NCBI GenBank assembly: GCA_019261985.1
Contig: JAFAQY010000109.1
Span: forward strand, 1 to 64,000
Length of the DNA stretch: 64,000 nt
Origin: Bryobacterales bacterium
Lineage (GTDB): Bacteria; Acidobacteriota; Terriglobia; Bryobacterales; Bryobacteraceae
Direction of reading: 5' to 3'
Shown: in pieces, positions 54,818 through 63,569 of the stretch
How positions within the stretch are numbered: the stretch's first letter is position 1
How the letters are laid out: every line of letters starts with the position of its first letter
Program-made: the position numbers and the translations under genes
The notes under the pieces: model-generated
What the model was told of the DNA's origin: nothing
What the model saw: the letters and a program-made list of their open reading frames with translations, nothing else
Databases searched by the model: none

Positions 54818-55864
54818 ATGATTTTCCGGACAAAAACTTTAGCGTTAGCCGCGCTTACGCTGGCCGCATCAGGAGCGTGGGCACAAGGGCTCCAGAAGAT
54901 TACGATCAACTACCCCACACGGAGCGGAGCATCGTGGCCGATGTACATCGCGAAGGAGGGCGGCTACTACCAGAAGTACGGCCTGGACGTGAATCTTCAG
55001 TTCGGCGTTCATCCGGCGGGCATCGCGATGCTCGTATCCGGGGAGGCCGCCGAGGCGAACTACTCCCTCGAACAATCGATGGACGCGGCCGCAAAAGCGA
55101 ACGATTCGAATTTCGTAATGATGGGCACCTCCCTGAATAAGGCGCTGTTCGCATTGATGGCCCGCAAAGACCTGATGGACATTAAGCAGTTGAAAGGCAA
55201 GCGTCTGGCGATCGGCCAGGTGGGAGACGCCCCGTATAACTACACGGTTGCGCTATTGAGCAAATACAAAATCGGCGTTCGGGACGTGCAGTGGATTCCG
55301 GTTGGCACGGACGTGAGCGGGCGCGCGGCGGCGCTGGTGGCAGGGCGCGCCGATGCCACGCTATTGACTGCGCCAAACTATTTCCGCCTTGAAGAACAGG
55401 GTTACAAAAACCTGGCGAACCTCGCCGACCACGACGATATTTATGCCGCGACCGTATATCTGTTCCGCCGCAACACGATTACCGCGAATCCAAAACTGCC
55501 TGAGCAGATCATAAAAGCGCAGGCCGAGGCGATCAAGCGTTTTTACGACGATAAGGCATTCGCGATAAAGGCGTATATTGCCTTTGACAAGCAACCCGAG
55601 GCGGACATCGAAAAAATCTACGACCGATATCAAAAGGGCAATCTGTTCGAACGCATCCCCTACGTTCTGAGCGGCGCGGTCAAAGCCGTGGTCGCCCAAC
55701 AGTCCGACCCGCAGCTAGCAGCTCCGATGCAGGCCTTCGACTTTCATAAAGTGGTTGACAACAGCATGATCGATCGTCTGGTGAAGGAAGGCTATTTCGA
55801 ACAGGTGTTCGGGCCTGGAATCAAGGCAGAAGAAGAGAAGCGATCCAAAGCCGCATTTCGCTAG
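54818..55864 (+). CDS. Orphan ABC transporter substrate-binding protein (NMT1/SsuA-like)
   Basis: 348 residues. Signal peptide (MIFRTKTLALAALTLAASGAWAQG). The periplasmic-binding fold type II of nitrate/sulfonate/taurine transporters is seen in YIAKEGGYYQKYGLDVNLQFG, GEAAEANYSLEQS, LKGKRLAIGQVGDAPYNYTVALLSK, GRADATLLTAPNYFRLEEQGYKNLA. Substrate not decidable. No permease or ATPase gene lies within the window next to it, so partners must be encoded elsewhere, or it acts as a sensor. ATAGGA before the ATG is a plausible ribosome binding site. Confidence 0.88.
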   Translation: MIFRTKTLALAALTLAASGAWAQGLQKITINYPTRSGASWPMYIAKEGGYYQKYGLDVNLQFGVHPAGIAMLVSGEAAEANYSLEQSMDAAAKANDSNFVMMGTSLNKALFALMARKDLMDIKQLKGKRLAIGQVGDAPYNYTVALLSKYKIGVRDVQWIPVGTDVSGRAAALVAGRADATLLTAPNYFRLEEQGYKNLANLADHDDIYAATVYLFRRNTITANPKLPEQIIKAQAEAIKRFYDDKAFAIKAYIAFDKQPEADIEKIYDRYQKGNLFERIPYVLSGAVKAVVAQQSDPQLAAPMQAFDFHKVVDNSMIDRLVKEGYFEQVFGPGIKAEEEKRSKAAFR

Positions 55865-55883
55865 ATCCGGGCAGCGCTGAGCC

Positions 55884-56843
55884 CTATTTCTTCTCCTGCG
55901 CTCGCGCTCCGGATAAAATACCTTCCATTCCGTAGTTGCCTTCGTTGCAGGCGTATTCGATAATCGGCCCGCTGACGCGGTTCATAGGAATCTCAGCCGA
56001 CCATGGCCGCGTAAACGCACTCGGATCCTCAACCGTAAATTGGTAAACAACTGTATCCGGGCCGGTGCGCGTGAAGCGCTCAATTAAGTGCAGGTTTTCG
56101 TCTGCGCCGCGGAAATTCGTCTTGTTGGAGAAATTCGTCGTATCAACGACGAGCGTGTCGCCTTCCCAGTGGCCGCGCGAATCGCCGAGCCACAGGCGGA
56201 CGCTCGACGGCAAGTGCGGGCGGCCGTCGAGCGGGATAATGCGGACGTCGTGAATCATCTCGACGAGGATCATCACGTAGTCCGGCGTCTGCACAATTTG
56301 ATAGTTGTTGTTGTAACCGCCGGGGAGCATCGGTGGACCCGCGGTAGCCCAAAGGAGGCAGCGCTCGGCAAGGTTGCGGTATTCGGGTCCGTCGAAAGCG
56401 TGTTCGCGTGTACTGGCCGTGCGCTCCGCTTGAGCTTTCTGCGCCGCGGGTGTTAACGCGGGCATCTTTCCATCGGGCGGATCGACAATCAACGAAGTTC
56501 GCCGGCTTGCTACGAGATGATCGCCGCGGCTGAACCAGAATTCGTTGTAAGCGCGGCCGACGTCGGTGTCGGCGCCTCCATCGCGCCGGTCGCGGTTCGT
56601 GGTCTTGAGCAACTGGTTTTCGTATTCAACGGCTTCTTTTTCGGTGAAGAACTGCTTTGCGCCAAGATCGCCGGGACGCTCCAATGGCGTGAGTGTCGCA
56701 GTGGAGTAAATTCCCTGGAGGTCGGGATGGCCGTCGGGGGCGCGCGGAGGAGTCGATGGCTTTTTCGCAGGAGCGGAGCCCTGAGCCATAGCGAAAGCAG
56801 AAAAGACCAATCCGGCCGCGATCGGAAAAAGCCAGCGATTCAT
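55884..56843 (-). CDS. Secreted protein of unknown function
   Basis: 319 residues. AGGAGG lies before the ATG. Signal peptide (MNRWLFPIAAGLVFSAFAMAQ), a Lys/Pro-rich spacer, then RAPDGHPDLQGIYSTATLTPLERP, FTEKEAVEYENQL, SLIVDPPDGKMPALTPAAQKAQ, QTPDYVMILVEMIHDVRIIPLDGRPHLP, LWLGDSRGHWEGDTLVVDTTNFSNKT and YACNEGNYGMEGILSGAR. This is a large uncharacterised family abundant in Acidobacteriota; no catalytic signature is known to me. Divergent from the PIG-L gene with a repeat-rich gap. Confidence 0.78.
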   Translation of the reverse strand: MNRWLFPIAAGLVFSAFAMAQGSAPAKKPSTPPRAPDGHPDLQGIYSTATLTPLERPGDLGAKQFFTEKEAVEYENQLLKTTNRDRRDGGADTDVGRAYNEFWFSRGDHLVASRRTSLIVDPPDGKMPALTPAAQKAQAERTASTREHAFDGPEYRNLAERCLLWATAGPPMLPGGYNNNYQIVQTPDYVMILVEMIHDVRIIPLDGRPHLPSSVRLWLGDSRGHWEGDTLVVDTTNFSNKTNFRGADENLHLIERFTRTGPDTVVYQFTVEDPSAFTRPWSAEIPMNRVSGPIIEYACNEGNYGMEGILSGARAQEKK

Positions 56844-56857
56844 ACAAGCCTCCTGCC

Positions 56858-56968
56858 GTCAGTTTTCAGTTTACAGTTGTCAGTTTACAGTCGTCAGCTT
56901 ACGGCTGTGGTTGATCCCGTCCGTCCCGTACTGAACACTGACGACTGAACACTGATAACTGACAACTG
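56858..56968. repeat. Inverted array of CAGTTTxCAG-type short repeats
   Basis: Left arm (56858-56905): GTCAG, TTTTCAG, TTTACAG, TTGTCAG, TTTACAG, TCGTCAG motifs. Right arm (about 56930-56968): complementary CTGAACACTGACGACTG-type motifs. A long imperfect hairpin with a 20-odd base loop between divergent genes. Confidence 0.75.
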
Positions 56969-56989
56969 TTAGATAATAAGGCAACGCCT

Positions 56990-59623
56990 ATGGCCAAGCG
57001 ATATAAGCACTACGCCGCGTTTCTGACCTTCGCGCTTGCACTGGTCGTGGCTCTGTTCCTGCCCGCGCGAGGGCAACGATTGTTTCCGGGGGAAATCGAA
57101 ATCCGCCAGGCGCTCGAGCGGCTTAACACGCTGGGTAGCGTGATGATGATCGGCGCGCACCCGGACGACGACCGCGAGGTGCTGATCGCATGGCTGGCGC
57201 GTGGACGGCATGTACGCACGGCGTATTTATCGCTCACCCGTGGCGAAGGCGGTCAAAACCTGATCGGGCCCGAGCAAGGCGACGCTCTCGGGATCATTCG
57301 CACCGAAGAGTTGCTGGCATCGCGGCGCATTGATGGCGGTGAGCAGTATTTCACGCGCGCCATTGATTTTGGGTTTTCTAAAACGGCCGCCGAGACACTT
57401 ACCAAGTGGCCTCGCGAGCAGGTTTTGAGCGATGTGGTGTACAACATCCGCCGGTTCAGGCCGGACGTGATCATCCTTTGCTTCACTGGAACGCCTCGCG
57501 ACGGCCACGGACATCATCAGGTGTCGGCGATCGTCGGCAAGGAAGCGTTTGCAGCGGCCGCGGACCCGGCGAAATTTCCCGAACAGCTCGCATACGTGCA
57601 GCCGTGGCAGGCGAAGCGCATCATGCAGAACCCGTTCGGAATACAAGGCCCGGGCGCGAACAAAGAAGCCGATAAAGCCGCGCCGCCGGAGGATCGAATC
57701 GAGGTGGATGTGGGCGATTATTCGCCCGAGCTTGGTTATTCCTACGGCGAAATCGGCGCGATGAGCCGGAGCACGAACCGCAGCCAGGGGCAGGGGTCGC
57801 CCGAACGTAAGGGCACGCAGAAAAATTACCTGGTGACGGTGGGCGGCGACAAAGCGACCAAGGATCTTTTCGACGGCATCGACATTACCTGGAATCGACT
57901 TCCGGGCGGGGCTCGCGCGGGAGCTTTGTTAAAGCAGGCGCAGGATTCGTTCGTGCCTGCGCATCCCGAGGCGCTGCTTCCGGTGCTCGCCGAAGCGCGG
58001 ACAGAAATCGAGGCGATTGCGAGCAAGACCAAAGATCCCCTCGCGACGAAAAAGCTACACGAGATCGAAGAGACGATGGCGCTCGTCACTGGCCTTTCAT
58101 TCGAAGCACAATCGAACGCAAGTGTGACTCCAGGTGGGAATCTGCGGGTTGGAGTGACCGCGGTGCTTCGATCGCCCACGCAGGTGACGCTCACGGGCGT
58201 GAAACTTACGGGCATTGACGGCGGCCCCGAGTTGAATGTCGCGCCAACCGTCCTGGTAAATAATCAGCCCAGCCAGTACACGCTAAACGCGCACATTCCC
58301 GAGAATCAGCCCTACTCGCAACCTTATTGGCTGGAGCTGCCGAAGGACGGCAACTTATATGCGGTGCGCGACCCGCGCGAGATCGGGTTGGCGGAGAATC
58401 CGCCGGCTCTAGAAGCGCATTTCACCGTAAAAATGGCCGGGCAGGAGATCGATTTCGCGCGTCCGGTGCAGAACCGTTACACCGACCAGGTCTATGGCGA
58501 TCTGACGCGGCCGCTGGCGGTTGTTCCTCCGGTGGCTGTGGATTTGACCGAGCACTCAGTGGTGTTTCCGAACAATGGCGCGCGCCAGGTGGAGGTTACG
58601 GTGCGCTCGAATGCAGGCAAGGCTTCGGGCGACGCTCGCCTGGAGCTTCCTCCGGCGTGGAAATCGCAGCCGGCCACACGGCATTTCGAGCTTTCGGCGA
58701 CCGGCGAACAAGCGACGCTCGATTTTGAGCTGACCCCTCCGCTGACCGCAGCAGAAGGGCGCGTTCGCGCGATCGCGCAAGTCGGTGGCAAGGATGTTGC
58801 GCAGGGCACGCAGGTCCTGTTGTATCCGCACTTCCCGATTCAGACGCTGTTTCCGTCAGCGGAGTCGTCGCTGGTCCGCGCGGATATCGTAACGCTCTCC
58901 AAGAATATTGGTTACATCATGGGAGCGGGCGACGAGGTCCCAGCCGCGCTGAAGCAGATGGGATGCGAGGTTACGCTGCTTTCGCCGGCGGATTTAGCCG
59001 CCGGAAGTTTGTCGCGTTTCGATGCGATCGTGACCGGCGTCCGAGCGTTCAATGTACGAGCGGATCTGCGCGCGAATTATCAGCGCCTGTTCGAATACGC
59101 CTATAACGGTGGGACCGTAATTGTGCAATACAATCGCGCCGAAGCCGGCGCGGGACCCGCGGGCGGACGGGGCGGGCAGGCCAAGCAAGCCGCTCCACCG
59201 CAACCGGCGCCGCCCGCGCCTCCGATTCCAGCCAATGAGACCGGGTTCTTGGATCACGTGGGACCCTACTCGATCCACATCAGCAATGAACGTGTTACGG
59301 ATGAAGATGCGGCAGTGACTTTCCCGAACCCGCAGCTTTCCTTGCTTCACCGGCCGAACGAGATTACAGAGGCCGATTTTCGCGGCTGGGTTCAGGAGCG
59401 CGGTTTGAACTTCGCGGATAAGTGGGACGATAAGTATTTGAGTGTCTTGTCTTCACATGATCCAGGCGAAGATCCGCTTGCGGGCGGCATGCTGTACGTG
59501 AAGTATGGCAAGGGCGCTTACATGTACTCGGCATACGACTGGTTCCGGCAACTGCCCGCGGGGGTTCCCGGCGCGTATCGCATGTTCGCCAATATGCTGA
59601 GCGCCGCCAAAGCGCAGCAGTAG
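56990..59623 (+). CDS. Large secreted PIG-L/LmbE-family deacetylase
   Basis: 877 residues. N-terminal signal/anchor (about residues 5-28). The LmbE-like metal-binding motif AHPDD (56-60) is followed by LSLTRGEGGQN and GHHQ (third ligand, about 170-175) as in N-acetylglucosaminyl deacetylases. The remaining 600 residues carry beta-sandwich (NEW3/alpha-galactosidase-associated-like) repeats and a C-terminal glutamine-amidotransferase-like domain (GVRAFNVRADLRANYQRLFEYAYNGGTVIVQYNR). It has Pro/Gln/Ala linkers. It probably deacetylates amino-sugars or glycans outside the cell. A small membrane protein gene follows 2 bases downstream. Confidence 0.9.
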   Translation: MAKRYKHYAAFLTFALALVVALFLPARGQRLFPGEIEIRQALERLNTLGSVMMIGAHPDDDREVLIAWLARGRHVRTAYLSLTRGEGGQNLIGPEQGDALGIIRTEELLASRRIDGGEQYFTRAIDFGFSKTAAETLTKWPREQVLSDVVYNIRRFRPDVIILCFTGTPRDGHGHHQVSAIVGKEAFAAAADPAKFPEQLAYVQPWQAKRIMQNPFGIQGPGANKEADKAAPPEDRIEVDVGDYSPELGYSYGEIGAMSRSTNRSQGQGSPERKGTQKNYLVTVGGDKATKDLFDGIDITWNRLPGGARAGALLKQAQDSFVPAHPEALLPVLAEARTEIEAIASKTKDPLATKKLHEIEETMALVTGLSFEAQSNASVTPGGNLRVGVTAVLRSPTQVTLTGVKLTGIDGGPELNVAPTVLVNNQPSQYTLNAHIPENQPYSQPYWLELPKDGNLYAVRDPREIGLAENPPALEAHFTVKMAGQEIDFARPVQNRYTDQVYGDLTRPLAVVPPVAVDLTEHSVVFPNNGARQVEVTVRSNAGKASGDARLELPPAWKSQPATRHFELSATGEQATLDFELTPPLTAAEGRVRAIAQVGGKDVAQGTQVLLYPHFPIQTLFPSAESSLVRADIVTLSKNIGYIMGAGDEVPAALKQMGCEVTLLSPADLAAGSLSRFDAIVTGVRAFNVRADLRANYQRLFEYAYNGGTVIVQYNRAEAGAGPAGGRGGQAKQAAPPQPAPPAPPIPANETGFLDHVGPYSIHISNERVTDEDAAVTFPNPQLSLLHRPNEITEADFRGWVQERGLNFADKWDDKYLSVLSSHDPGEDPLAGGMLYVKYGKGAYMYSAYDWFRQLPAGVPGAYRMFANMLSAAKAQQ

Positions 59624-59625
59624 AT

Positions 59626-59751
59626 ATGGAGCCGGACGAATCTCCCCCGCCGGTTTTCAAAAGCTGGCGGCGCGTTTACATTTTCGTGATCTGCTATTTG
59701 GCGTTCCTGATCACTCTGTTCTATTTCTTCACGAGACGCTTCACTCCCTGA
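59626..59751 (+). CDS. Small single-pass membrane protein
   Basis: 41 residues. ATG 59626 is 2 bases after the PIG-L stop, so probably co-translated. One TM helix (VYIFVICYLAFLITLFYFF) between a Pro-rich acidic N-terminus (MEPDESPPPVF) and a short basic tail (TRRFTP). The charge pattern suggests N-out or N-in insertion is ambiguous. Possibly an accessory subunit of the secreted deacetylase. Confidence 0.6.
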   Translation: MEPDESPPPVFKSWRRVYIFVICYLAFLITLFYFFTRRFTP

Positions 59752-59757
59752 GGCACG

Positions 59758-59763
59758 TATAAT
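59758..59763 (+). promoter_or_regulatory. Leaderless -10 box (TATAAT)
   Basis: Consensus TATAAT ending exactly 6 bases before ATG 59770 of the vapB-like gene; no ribosome binding site. Confidence 0.55.
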
Positions 59764-59769
59764 ATACAC

Positions 59770-60003
59770 ATGAAACGCACAAATCTTGTGCTTGACCCCG
59801 CGTTGCTTGAACAAGCTCGCCAATTGCTCGGAACCAGGACATATTCCGAAACCGTTAACAAGGCATTGGATGAAGCCATTCGAGCCTGCAGGATTCGAAT
59901 GATCCCCGATCTTTTAGGTAAGGTTGAGTGGGTCGGCGATCTCTCGGAGATGCGCGAAGACCGTCCCCGACGGCGTCCTAGGCGGAAGCGAAAAACCGCG
60001 TGA
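59770..60003 (+). CDS. VapB-like antitoxin
   Basis: 77 residues (MKRTNLVLDPALLEQARQLLGTRTYSETVNKALDEAIRACR...). VapB/AbrB-MetJ-type antitoxin with a C-terminal basic tail RRRPRRKRK. It overlaps the toxin start by four bases (GTGA). Its TATAAT box is placed for a leaderless transcript, the same geometry as at the mazEF-like module. Confidence 0.85.
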   Translation: MKRTNLVLDPALLEQARQLLGTRTYSETVNKALDEAIRACRIRMIPDLLGKVEWVGDLSEMREDRPRRRPRRKRKTA

Positions 60004-60389
60004 TCCTTCCGGATACGTCAATGTGGGTCGATTGGATCCGCGGACCTGAAGATCATCGCCGGGTACTCGAGATGTCCGACCTCGTCATCTGCGGGCCGAT
60101 TCTTCAGGAGGTTATGCAGGGATTTGAGCAGACGGCGTATGCCATGACGCTTCGGACCGCTATGCTCAGCTTGCCGCGGATAGCGGACCCGATGCCGCTG
60201 GAATCTTTTTTGGCTGCGGCGGAGATCTATAGCGATGGCCGGAGGCGCGGATATACGATCCGATCCACCGTGGATTGCCTTATCGCCGCCGTCGCCATCG
60301 AACACGGCGCGACCGTTTGGCACAAGGACCGCGACTACGATACAATCGCCCGCTTCACCCCGCTCAGAGTGGTGAGGCCGATTCGTTAA
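60000..60389 (+). CDS. VapC-type PIN toxin
   Basis: 129 residues from GTG. PIN-domain acidic residues are in place: Asp5 region (LPDTSMWVDWI), Glu in GPILQEVMQG, Asp in TVDCLIAAVAI and Asp in HKDRDYDTIA. A complete, normal-length toxin, a site-specific RNase; it pairs with the upstream antitoxin. One of two intact TA modules in the window. Confidence 0.92.
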   Translation: MILPDTSMWVDWIRGPEDHRRVLEMSDLVICGPILQEVMQGFEQTAYAMTLRTAMLSLPRIADPMPLESFLAAAEIYSDGRRRGYTIRSTVDCLIAAVAIEHGATVWHKDRDYDTIARFTPLRVVRPIR

Positions 60390-60395
60390 CGCGGG

Positions 60396-61745
60396 CTACT
60401 TGCCTTCCAGCAGGAACGTCGGCGCGAGACCGGTGAGTGTGGAGAAAGCCGCCGGGCTGGCCACATCCAGCCATGTGGAGCAGCCGTGCACTTCATTCAG
60501 AAATGCGTGCGGCTGAACATCGAGCAGCATCTCCTTCATCATCAGGCTGCCGTACTGAAGCATGGGGAAGACAGCTCGGGCGGGCTCGGCAACCTCCTGC
60601 ACCACCGAGGGGACGCGCATCGCTTGGCGCAGCGCGCGCTCCCATCCGAGATCGTCTACGTCCGCGCCGCGGACGGGCTGGATTTCGGCGGAATCATCAT
60701 TCGGCCTGAGCACCAGCTTGGGGCGGTGCTTCATTACGAATTCGGGCAGGTCCACGATGTGGCCTTTGTGCGTAGTTTTGGCGGCGTGCACTACGCGCGT
60801 CCACGGAACGAATTCTTTAATGGCTTTCCGCTCCTGGGCCGGAAAATTGGCGGTGACGGCTTCATCGGTGAGGAGATCGAATACCGCTTTTTTCGAGCCG
60901 AGCTCCGCGCGGAAACTGTTGATCATGCACACGGCGCGATCGCGGTAGGCGCGAACCAGAGCATGATTCAGATCGAAGCGCACCAGGAATTCCTGAAGTT
61001 TTACGCTGCGGTACACCACGTCGATCGCGAATTCGCCTTGGCGCAGCACGCCACCGCGGTATTCAAGCTGGTCCGGCGAAACCAGTTGGGTAGGAAATCC
61101 GCTGCTGGAGAAGATCTCGGCAAGCAGGGCACTTTCGCTCGCGCCATTGGCGTGCGCCTGCTTGAACTCCACGATCGCGATCGCGGGCCGCTTGTTTTTG
61201 CCGCCAAACTCCTTATAGGTCTTAAGCAGTGCGTGAAGCAGCGGCTTGGTGCCGCCGATCTTCTTCAATTTCACCTTGCGGCGGAACTCCTTCACAGGGG
61301 CGGCGTCATAGTACAGATCCGACAGCGCCTCCCCATACACCACGCCGGACGCGACCTGCGCCGTGTGACCGCCGAACTGCATGGATCCGTTGTTGAGATT
61401 GGCGTGCAACGCGCCGAAGACTCCGCAGGATGAATAACCAGGCTCTGCCGCGGCGAGCATGCGCTCGGCTGGAAGCAAAGGGATGCGCTGAAGCAGCGTG
61501 GGATTCGAAAGCGCCAGCCGCTGCACGCGGTCAAGGGCCGATAGCAGCGCGGCGGCCGCCTTTTCCAAATTCGCGTAGTCGCGGTGCGTCAAAAAATGAG
61601 GACGGAGAACGGGCGAAAGCGGGCCGCCCTCCAGCTTCAGGGCCCGTTTCCGGTCATGCAGTTCCTGGGCCCAAGCCAGATCGATATACGGGTCGCTTTC
61701 AATGAGCTTGTGGTAGCGGGCAATCGCCTCTCCGACCAGAGTCAT
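60396..61745 (-). CDS. Circularly permuted ATP-grasp-like protein
   Basis: 449 residues. The C-terminal half reads as an ATP-grasp fold in permuted order: KLVLRPNDDSAEIQ, DDLGWERALRQAM and VVQEVAEPAR resemble the KP...G, WE..L and VQE elements of the glutathionylspermidine-synthase/CP_ATPgrasp family. The N-terminal half (CGVFGALHANLNNG, KPLLHALLKTYKEFGGK) has no clear fold. It would ligate a carboxylate to an amine using ATP; substrate unknown. Convergent with the vapC gene. Confidence 0.6.
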   Translation of the reverse strand: MTLVGEAIARYHKLIESDPYIDLAWAQELHDRKRALKLEGGPLSPVLRPHFLTHRDYANLEKAAAALLSALDRVQRLALSNPTLLQRIPLLPAERMLAAAEPGYSSCGVFGALHANLNNGSMQFGGHTAQVASGVVYGEALSDLYYDAAPVKEFRRKVKLKKIGGTKPLLHALLKTYKEFGGKNKRPAIAIVEFKQAHANGASESALLAEIFSSSGFPTQLVSPDQLEYRGGVLRQGEFAIDVVYRSVKLQEFLVRFDLNHALVRAYRDRAVCMINSFRAELGSKKAVFDLLTDEAVTANFPAQERKAIKEFVPWTRVVHAAKTTHKGHIVDLPEFVMKHRPKLVLRPNDDSAEIQPVRGADVDDLGWERALRQAMRVPSVVQEVAEPARAVFPMLQYGSLMMKEMLLDVQPHAFLNEVHGCSTWLDVASPAAFSTLTGLAPTFLLEGK

Positions 61746-61955
61746 CCTATAAGAGCATTAGTATCGCACGCGAGGCGCTCATTTGAAAAGCAAAAGTGAA
61801 AATTAAGCGTTAAAACGGTCGCGGAATGGGATAAACACCCGTAGTCTGGCTGGGGTCATTAATTATGATTTTCGTAAGTAGCACATGATTAAGAACTTAG
61901 AAGATAATGGCGCTCAGCGCCACAGATCGAAGTCCCCACTAACCGCAACAGCTTC

Positions 61956-63248
61956 TTACTTGGCTTCGTGACGCTCATTCCGGTAGACGACGCCATTTTT
62001 CATTACAAAAAGCACGCTCTGCGTGGCTTTGATATCGGCGATCGGATCCCCAGGCACCGCTACAATGTCGGCGGAAAATCCGGGCTTGAGGGCGCCGATC
62101 TCGGCGCCCAATCCCAGCAGATCGGCGGCCGACGACGTGCCGGCGCGCAGCGCCTGAGCAGGGCTCATCCCATCGGCGACCATCAAAGCGAATTCACGGG
62201 CGTTTTCGCCATGGGGATACACGGCGGCATCCGTGCCGAGGGCCACCTTTACTCCCAGTTCCAGCGCGCGCCGCAACATCGTGTCTTGCTGCGCCACGGC
62301 GCGGGTAGCCTTCGCCTGAACCAGAGGAGGGAATTTGGATTCCGCCAGCCCAATGCGAGTGGTCAAGGTCGGAACCAGATAGACGCCGCGTTCATGCATC
62401 ATCATAAGCGCTTCATCGTCGAGGAAAGTACCGTGTTCGATGGAATCGATGCCGGCGCGAATCGCCCGCTTCGCGGCTTCCGCGCCGTGCGCGTGAGCCG
62501 CCGTTTTGCGCTTTAGATCGTGCGCCTCGGCCACCAGCGCGTTCAATTCCTCCTGAGACATTTGAGGAGCGTCGACGTCATCGGTCGGGGAGAGCACGCC
62601 GCCGCTGGCGCAGGTTTTGATGACATCGGCGCCGTATTTGATATTGAAGCGGACGGCATAGCGCGCCTGGTCGGGCGAGTTGACCACGCCATCCTCGGGG
62701 CCGCTCTCATGGCGCAAAATTCCGTAGCGGAAGCTGTCGCCGCCATCGCAATGACCTCCGGTCGAGCCGATTGCGTGTACCGCGACCAGCATGCGCGGCC
62801 CGGGGACAATGCCGGAGTTGATTGCATTGCGGAGCCCTACATCCAGGAAATCGCTGGAACCCACATCCCGCACGGTAGTAAAACCGGCCATCAACGTGAC
62901 TCGCGCGTTTGCGGTAACTCGGATGGCCATTTCAGGAATGTTTCGCTGAAGCCCGAGAAGCATGGAGCCGTTATAGTCCGGGTCGAAATCATCGGTAAGA
63001 TGCGTGTGCGCGTCGATAAAGCCGGGCAGCAATGTGGCGTCGCCGAGGTCGATTACCATTGCACCCGCGGGGACAGCCCCGCCGACAGATTGGATTTTTC
63101 CGTTCTCAACGATGACCAGCCCCGGAGTGATGAGCCGGTCGCTGGTTCCATCGAACAACCGCGCGGCCTTTATGGCGTAGGTGCGGTTTTGAGCGGATGA
63201 CACTGCCGCCAACGCACATGCTGCCGCTAAAACGATCCGGAGTTGCAT
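61956..63248 (-). CDS. Secreted amidohydrolase-family protein (imidazolonepropionase/prolidase-like)
   Basis: 430 residues. Signal peptide (MQLRIVLAAACALAAVSSAQ). Metal ligands: HTH (His81, His83) in GFIDAHTHLTDDF, carboxylated-Lys candidate in GADVIKTCASGG, His in AHAHGAEA, His in GIDSIEHGTFL, Asp in LGTDAAVYPHG. A complete binuclear amidohydrolase site of the Xaa-Pro dipeptidase/imidazolonepropionase branch. It acts outside the cytoplasm; substrate unknown. TAACGT lies 6 bases before the ATG. The 210 bases before the next upstream gene contain nothing notable. Confidence 0.92.
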   Translation of the reverse strand: MQLRIVLAAACALAAVSSAQNRTYAIKAARLFDGTSDRLITPGLVIVENGKIQSVGGAVPAGAMVIDLGDATLLPGFIDAHTHLTDDFDPDYNGSMLLGLQRNIPEMAIRVTANARVTLMAGFTTVRDVGSSDFLDVGLRNAINSGIVPGPRMLVAVHAIGSTGGHCDGGDSFRYGILRHESGPEDGVVNSPDQARYAVRFNIKYGADVIKTCASGGVLSPTDDVDAPQMSQEELNALVAEAHDLKRKTAAHAHGAEAAKRAIRAGIDSIEHGTFLDDEALMMMHERGVYLVPTLTTRIGLAESKFPPLVQAKATRAVAQQDTMLRRALELGVKVALGTDAAVYPHGENAREFALMVADGMSPAQALRAGTSSAADLLGLGAEIGALKPGFSADIVAVPGDPIADIKATQSVLFVMKNGVVYRNERHEAK

Positions 63249-63254
63249 ACGGTC

Positions 63255-63260
63255 ACGTTA
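63255..63260 (-). promoter_or_regulatory. Possible leaderless -10 box (TAACGT)
   Basis: Minus-strand TAACGT, 6 bases before the amidohydrolase ATG; weak match to a -10 consensus. Confidence 0.3.
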
Positions 63261-63453
63261 GCAGAAACGCGGACCACCCAATAAGGCAATGTTTGGCGTT
63301 GACGGCCGGTGTAGCTTCGCTTAGGAAGCCTCTGGCTGGAGGAAGCCCTGCGGGCAAGGTTCAGCCGCGCATCGAATGCCCGTTCGAAGCCGGTGCGGGC
63401 GCCAGTGGTTTCGCCGAGCAGCGGTCGGACCGAGCGCAAACGCGCCACTGCTC

Positions 63454-63486
63454 AAGCGGGCTGAAGCCGCGCCGCAAGGCCGGCAC
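63454..63486 (+). repeat. Degenerate paired-hairpin repeat (copy 9)
   Basis: GCGGGCTGAAGCCGCGC-like arm followed by GCCGCAAGGCCGGC; the symmetry is partly lost and the usual tail reads GCACAC. Same orientation. Confidence 0.45.
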
Positions 63487-63569
63487 ACGCACTGAAGGTG
63501 ATTAATGGGAGATACATGCGGCGAGAAAACCCGCCGCGGGCAACAGCAATCTGAAGCGCAGGTGCTATT

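Larger units (their letters stand above)
63249..63569. other. Intergenic region with degenerate repeat
   Basis: About 320 bases between divergent genes. No credible gene. It contains a decayed paired-hairpin repeat at 63454-63486. Confidence 0.4.
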
